Under the pieces are notes generated by a model, which searched no databases, had not been told where the DNA came from, and saw only the letters and a list, made by a program, of their open reading frames with translations. From the NCBI GenBank assembly GCA_033558025.1, contig JAUCEF010000140.1:1-31588 (forward strand): a stretch of 31,588 nt of DNA, read 5' to 3'. Both the position numbers and the translations under genes were made by a program. This stretch comes from Phytophthora sp. 'mugwort' (lineage: Eukaryota > Oomycota > Peronosporomycetes > Peronosporales > Peronosporaceae). How positions within the stretch are numbered: the first letter of the stretch is position 1; every line of letters starts with the position of its first letter. Of this stretch, positions 28,141-31,588 are shown piece after piece.

Positions 28141-29117
28141 TATACACAATTTTAAAATTTTTAATTTTCATATTACCTTTATTAATTGCTGTGGCTTATT
28201 TTACTTTAGTTGAACGTAAAATATTAGCTTCTATTCAAAGAAGAAGAGGACCTAATGTTGTAGGTACTTTTGGATTATTACAACCATTAGCTGATGGTCT
28301 TAAATTATTCGTAAAAGAAACAATTTTACCAAGTAATGCTGATGTAATTTTATTTATATTTGCACCTATTTTAGCTTTTTTTTTAAGTCTATTAAGTTGG
28401 ACAATAATACCTTTAGGTTTTGGTATGTTTTTTACTGAATTAAATATTGGTATTTTATATTTAATAGCAATTTCATCTTTAGGTGTATACGGTGTTATTA
28501 TAGGTGGTTGGTCAAGTAATTCTAAATATTCGTTTTTAGGGGCTTTAAGATCAACAGCACAAATGATTTCATATGAATTAACTATTGGGTTTTCAATTCT
28601 TTCAGTAATTGTTTGTGCAAAATCTTTAAATTTAATTTCTATTATTTGGGCACAAAAAACGGTATGGTATTGTTTTCCTCTTTTTCCTATTTTTATAATT
28701 TTTTTTATATCTTGTTTAGCAGAAACAAATCGACATCCCTTTGATTTACCTGAAGCTGAAGCTGAATTAGTTTCAGGTTATAATGTAGAATATTCTGCAA
28801 TGGGTTTTGCATTATTTTTTTTAGGTGAATATGCTAATATGTTATTAATGAGTAGTTTAACTACGATTTTATTTTTAGGTGGTTGGTTAGCACCTTTCCC
28901 TTTTAGTATAAATTGTATTAATTTTTTACCCGGATCTTTTTGGTTTAGTATTAAAATTTGTTTTTTTGTTGTTTTATTTGTAGTTGCTCGAGCTATTTTA
29001 CCTCGATATCGTTATGACCAATTAATGCGTTTAGGTTGGAAAGTATTTCTACCTTTTTCATTATCCTGGTTTTTATATACTGCAAGTATTTTAATAAGTT
29101 TTAATTGGTTAATTTAA
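28137..29117 (+). CDS. nad1: NADH dehydrogenase subunit 1
   Basis: The 326-residue protein joins the peripheral and membrane arms of complex I and lines the quinone tunnel. Signatures are [20 protein letters not shown] near residues 23-42, [54 protein letters not shown] (core: [19 protein letters not shown]) and [15 protein letters not shown]. Its ATG overlaps the nad11 TGA (ATGA), and nad4L starts 2 nt after its stop, so the three genes form a tight unit. A second, broken copy lies in the right inverted arm. Confidence 0.98.
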   Translation: MIYTILKFLIFILPLLIAVAYFTLVERKILASIQRRRGPNVVGTFGLLQPLADGLKLFVKETILPSNADVILFIFAPILAFFLSLLSWTIIPLGFGMFFTELNIGILYLIAISSLGVYGVIIGGWSSNSKYSFLGALRSTAQMISYELTIGFSILSVIVCAKSLNLISIIWAQKTVWYCFPLFPIFIIFFISCLAETNRHPFDLPEAEAELVSGYNVEYSAMGFALFFLGEYANMLLMSSLTTILFLGGWLAPFPFSINCINFLPGSFWFSIKICFFVVLFVVARAILPRYRYDQLMRLGWKVFLPFSLSWFLYTASILISFNWLI

Positions 29118-29119
29118 TT

Positions 29120-29422
29120 ATGAATATTTTAAATCATTTTATTTTTACTTTTTTTTTATTCTGTCTTGGATTATTTGGTATAATTTTAAATAGACAGAAT
29201 ATTATTATTATTTTAATGTCTATTGAATTATTATTATTATCAATTAATTTAAATTTTATTTATTTTGCAGTTTTAATTGATGATATAATAGGACAAGTTT
29301 TTTCTTTATTAATTTTAACAGTAGCTGCAGCAGAATCAGCTATTGGATTAGCTATTATGATTATTTTCTTTAAATTATATGGAGATATTTCAATTTATAA
29401 AATAAATTTATTATCATTATAA
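29120..29422 (+). CDS. nad4L: NADH dehydrogenase subunit 4L
   Basis: The 100-residue protein is the small three-helix complex I subunit. It shows [30 protein letters not shown] near residues 20-50 (core: [17 protein letters not shown]) and the conserved [16 protein letters not shown] segment. I start at ATG 29120. Its last 66 bp are duplicated twice in tandem after the stop, up to the snap-back junction, and a copy with one extra base lies on the opposite strand. Confidence 0.96.
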   Translation: MNILNHFIFTFFLFCLGLFGIILNRQNIIIILMSIELLLLSINLNFIYFAVLIDDIIGQVFSLLILTVAAAESAIGLAIMIIFFKLYGDISIYKINLLSL

Positions 29423-29546
29423 TAAATTATTTTCTTTAAATTATATGGAGATATTTCAATTTATAAAATAAATTTATTATCATTATAATAAATTTATTTT
29501 CTTTAAATTATATGGAGATATTTCAATTTATAAAATAAATTTATTA
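29361..29546 (+). repeat. Tandem triplication of the nad4L 3' end
   Basis: The segment ttctttaaattatatggaga...attataataa occurs three times with spacings of 66 and 67 bp (anchor base c at 29368, 29434, 29501). The first copy is the end of nad4L. The third copy is cut short by the inversion junction. The 1-bp difference is an extra T. Confidence 0.95.
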
Positions 29547-29847
29547 TAATGATAATAAATTTATTTTATAAATTGAAATATCTCCATATAATTTAAAGAA
29601 AATAATCATAATAGCTAATCCAATAGCTGATTCTGCTGCAGCTACTGTTAAAATTAATAAAGAAAAAACTTGTCCTATTATATCATCAATTAAAACTGCA
29701 AAATAAATAAAATTTAAATTAATTGATAATAATAATAATTCAATAGACATTAAAATAATAATAATATTCTGTCTATTTAAAATTATACCAAATAATCCAA
29801 GACAGAATAAAAAAAAAAGTAAAAATAAAATGATTTAAAATATTCAT
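29544..29847 (-). pseudogene. nad4L: Frameshifted second copy of nad4L
   Basis: Same sequence as the left nad4L except a run of ten A (nine in the left copy) near 29809-29818, which shifts the frame after about ten codons. The last 68 codons remain open. It is a sequencing-error candidate rather than a clearly decayed gene. Confidence 0.85.
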
Positions 29848-29849
29848 AA

Positions 29850-30830
29850 TTAAATTAACCAATTAAAACTTATTAAAATACTTGCAGTATATAAAAACCA
29901 GGATAATGAAAAAGGTAGAAATACTTTCCAACCTAAACGCATTAATTGGTCATAACGATATCGAGGTAAAATAGCTCGAGCAACTACAAATAAAACAACA
30001 AAAAAACAAATTTTAATACTAAACCAAAAAGATCCGGGTAAAAAATTAATACAATTTATACTAAAAGGGAAAGGTGCTAACCAACCACCTAAAAATAAAA
30101 TCGTAGTTAAACTACTCATTAATAACATATTAGCATATCACCTAAAAAAAATAATGCAAAACCCATTGCAGAATATTCTACATTATAACCTGAAACTAAT
30201 TCAGCTTCAGCTTCAGGTAAATCAAAGGGATGTCGATTTGTTTCTGCTAAACAAGATATAAAAAAAATTATAAAAATAGGAAAAAGAGGAAAACAATACC
30301 ATACCGTTTTTTGTGCCCAAATAATAGAAATTAAATTTAAAGATTTTGCACAAACAATTACTGAAAGAATTGAAAACCCAATAGTTAATTCATATGAAAT
30401 CATTTGTGCTGTTGATCTTAAAGCCCCTAAAAACGAATATTTAGAATTACTTGACCAACCACCTATAATAACACCGTATACACCTAAAGATGAAATTGCT
30501 ATTAAATATAAAATACCAATATTTAATTCAGTAAAAAACATACCAAAACCTAAAGGTATTATTGTCCAACTTAATAGACTTAAAAAAAAAGCTAAAATAG
30601 GTGCAAATATAAATAAAATTACATCAGCATTACTTGGTAAAATTGTTTCTTTTACGAATAATTTAAGACCATCAGCTAATGGTTGTAATAATCCAAAAGT
30701 ACCTACAACATTAGGTCCTCTTCTTCTTTGAATAGAAAGCTAATATTTTACGTTCAACTAAAGTAAAATAAGCCACAGCAATTAATAAAGGTAATATGAA
30801 AATTAAAAATTTTAAAATTGTGTATATCAT
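29850..30830 (-). pseudogene. nad1: Frameshifted second copy of nad1
   Basis: The span is 981 nt, identical in length to the intact copy, because one inserted base (near 30739, in the codons for ILASIQ) and one lost base (near 30137, in the codons for GEYAN) cancel. Between them about 600 nt are out of frame with the ATG. No substitutions were seen. Confidence 0.88.
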
Positions 30831-31588
30831 AATAATTTTGATTGATTTTTGAAAATTTTATTAGAATTAATCAATATTTTTGAATATTGTTCTAATATAT
30901 TTGTATAATAATTATTTTTAATTAATGAATCTAAAAATTAATATTAATTTTTAAAAATTTTTTATTAAAACTAAAATTATAAATAATTTTATTTTTTTTT
31001 TTAATAAATAAGGTAAAATATCTTAATTTTTAAAAAAGCTTCTGATTTAGATTGATTTTTATTTAATAAAAATTTATAAAGATTTCTATAAATTATAGAA
31101 TCTTTACGTTGTTCTATATTTACATTTAAAATTTGTTCATTTTTTTGAATAAAACCTTCTAAATTAATATACATTCCATTTTTTTCTAAAAAGTTAATCC
31201 AGGTAAAATTAGATTTGAATTTTGAGCATCTTTAGTAAAATGATGTCCTTGATAAATAACAAAACTATTTTAGTTATTTTTAATTTATTTTGTAAATTTG
31301 TATTAAATAAATAATATAATTTTGAATTATTTAACATATTTAATGATTTTGGAAAAGTAATTTCAAAAAAATTAATTAAAGAAGTTTGAAAATTAAAGAA
31401 ATTAATATTATGGTTAATAAATGATAAATTTTTTAATTTTGATAATAAAAAAAACCATTTTTTTGATTTAAAATATTACTACCTATAATAATTAAAGGTT
31501 TTTTTGCTTTTTTTAATTGTTTACAAAATACATGTTTTCCTAAAATAATATTATTAAAGTTTTAAAAGTTAATCCTAAATGTTTTACT
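30827..31588 (-). pseudogene. nad11: Partial, multiply frameshifted second copy of nad11
   Basis: Copy of the nad11 3' half, cut by the window end. Seven single-base losses in A or T runs break the frame repeatedly (near 30948, 30990, 31023, 31190, 31270, 31450 and 31550). The density of losses is higher here than in the nad1 part, rising toward the window end. Confidence 0.85.

Larger units (their letters stand above)
27372..29422 (+). repeat. Left arm of a large inverted repeat (nad11 3' part, nad1, nad4L)
   Basis: This 2,051-bp stretch recurs in reverse complement at 29544-31588 (2,045 bp). All coding frames are intact in this arm. Ten single-base homopolymer indels and no substitutions separate the arms. 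Confidence 0.95.
29544..31588 (-). repeat. Right arm of the inverted repeat, running off the window
   Basis: Reverse complement of 27372-29422. Around the centre, taaataaatttatta and taataaatttattt-type arms flank a 6-bp spacer (taatga, 29547-29552). The indels relative to the left arm are +1 in nad4L, -1 and +1 in nad1, and seven -1 changes in the nad11 part, a net of -6 that matches the length difference exactly. All are in homopolymer runs of 2 to 10 bases. Confidence 0.95.

Noticed and set aside
29544..31588. Reporting the right arm as functional second copies of nad1, nad4L and nad11
   Set aside because: All three frames are broken by single-base indels in homopolymers, and the pattern suggests sequence error, so they are listed as broken copies only.

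Overview
This window is most of a protist mitochondrial genome. It is very AT-rich and compact, with bacterial-like rRNAs, 18 tRNA genes, complex I, III, IV and V subunits, and a few mitochondrial ribosomal protein genes. Trp is written TGG and the only Trp tRNA has a CCA anticodon, so the standard code is the simplest reading. The gene set (nad1-7, nad9, nad11, nad4L, atp1/6/9, rpl5/14, rps7/10/12, a probable rpl10) and the presence of trnR(GCG) fit a heterotrophic stramenopile (oomycete-like or a relative). That placement is inferred from gene content and from memory of such genomes, and other protists are not excluded. I saw no introns.

Layout. Block 1 (+ strand, 1-10378) holds the 3' three-quarters of rnl (its 5' end lies outside the window), a tRNA cluster N-S-M-P-fM, rpl14-rpl5, trnG, an unknown membrane ORF, trnG-trnY, rns, trnW, cox2, a 32-codon TatA-like mini-ORF, cox1, and a second unknown ORF ending at a hairpin. 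Block 2 (- strand, 10790-18767, read right to left) holds nad7, probable rpl10, trnH, nad4, trnE, atp1 (with a frameshift), nad5, nad6 and trnR. Block 3 (+ strand, 18884-29422) holds nad2, trnF, rps10, trnR-Q-I-V, rps12-rps7, cox3, atp6, trnD, nad3, atp9, nad9, cob, nad11, nad1 and nad4L. Blocks 1 and 2 converge on a non-coding region at 10379-10789. Blocks 2 and 3 diverge from a 116-bp spacer at 18768-18883.

The last 2 kb (29544-31588) is an inverted copy of nad4L-nad1-nad11 (27372-29422). It is reached through two extra tandem copies of the nad4L tail and a snap-back junction. I compared the arms base by base: they differ by ten single-base indels, all in homopolymer runs, with no substitutions. 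That looks like low-coverage long-read error at a contig end (or a fold-back read) rather than evolved pseudogenes. A real terminal or internal inverted repeat remains possible.

Points of most interest: nad11 has no N-terminal [2Fe-2S]/N5 region and no ATG, beginning directly at the N4 cluster motif after cob; the TatA-like mini-ORF between cox2 and cox1; two unknown membrane ORFs; the atp1 frameshift; and a 12-base motif (TATTCTTTAAGA) shared upstream of cox2, atp9 and nad5. Missing from the window are tRNAs for Ala, Cys, Lys, Leu, Thr and Ser(UGA), the rnl 5' end, and many ribosomal proteins usual in such genomes, so the genome very probably continues beyond both ends.
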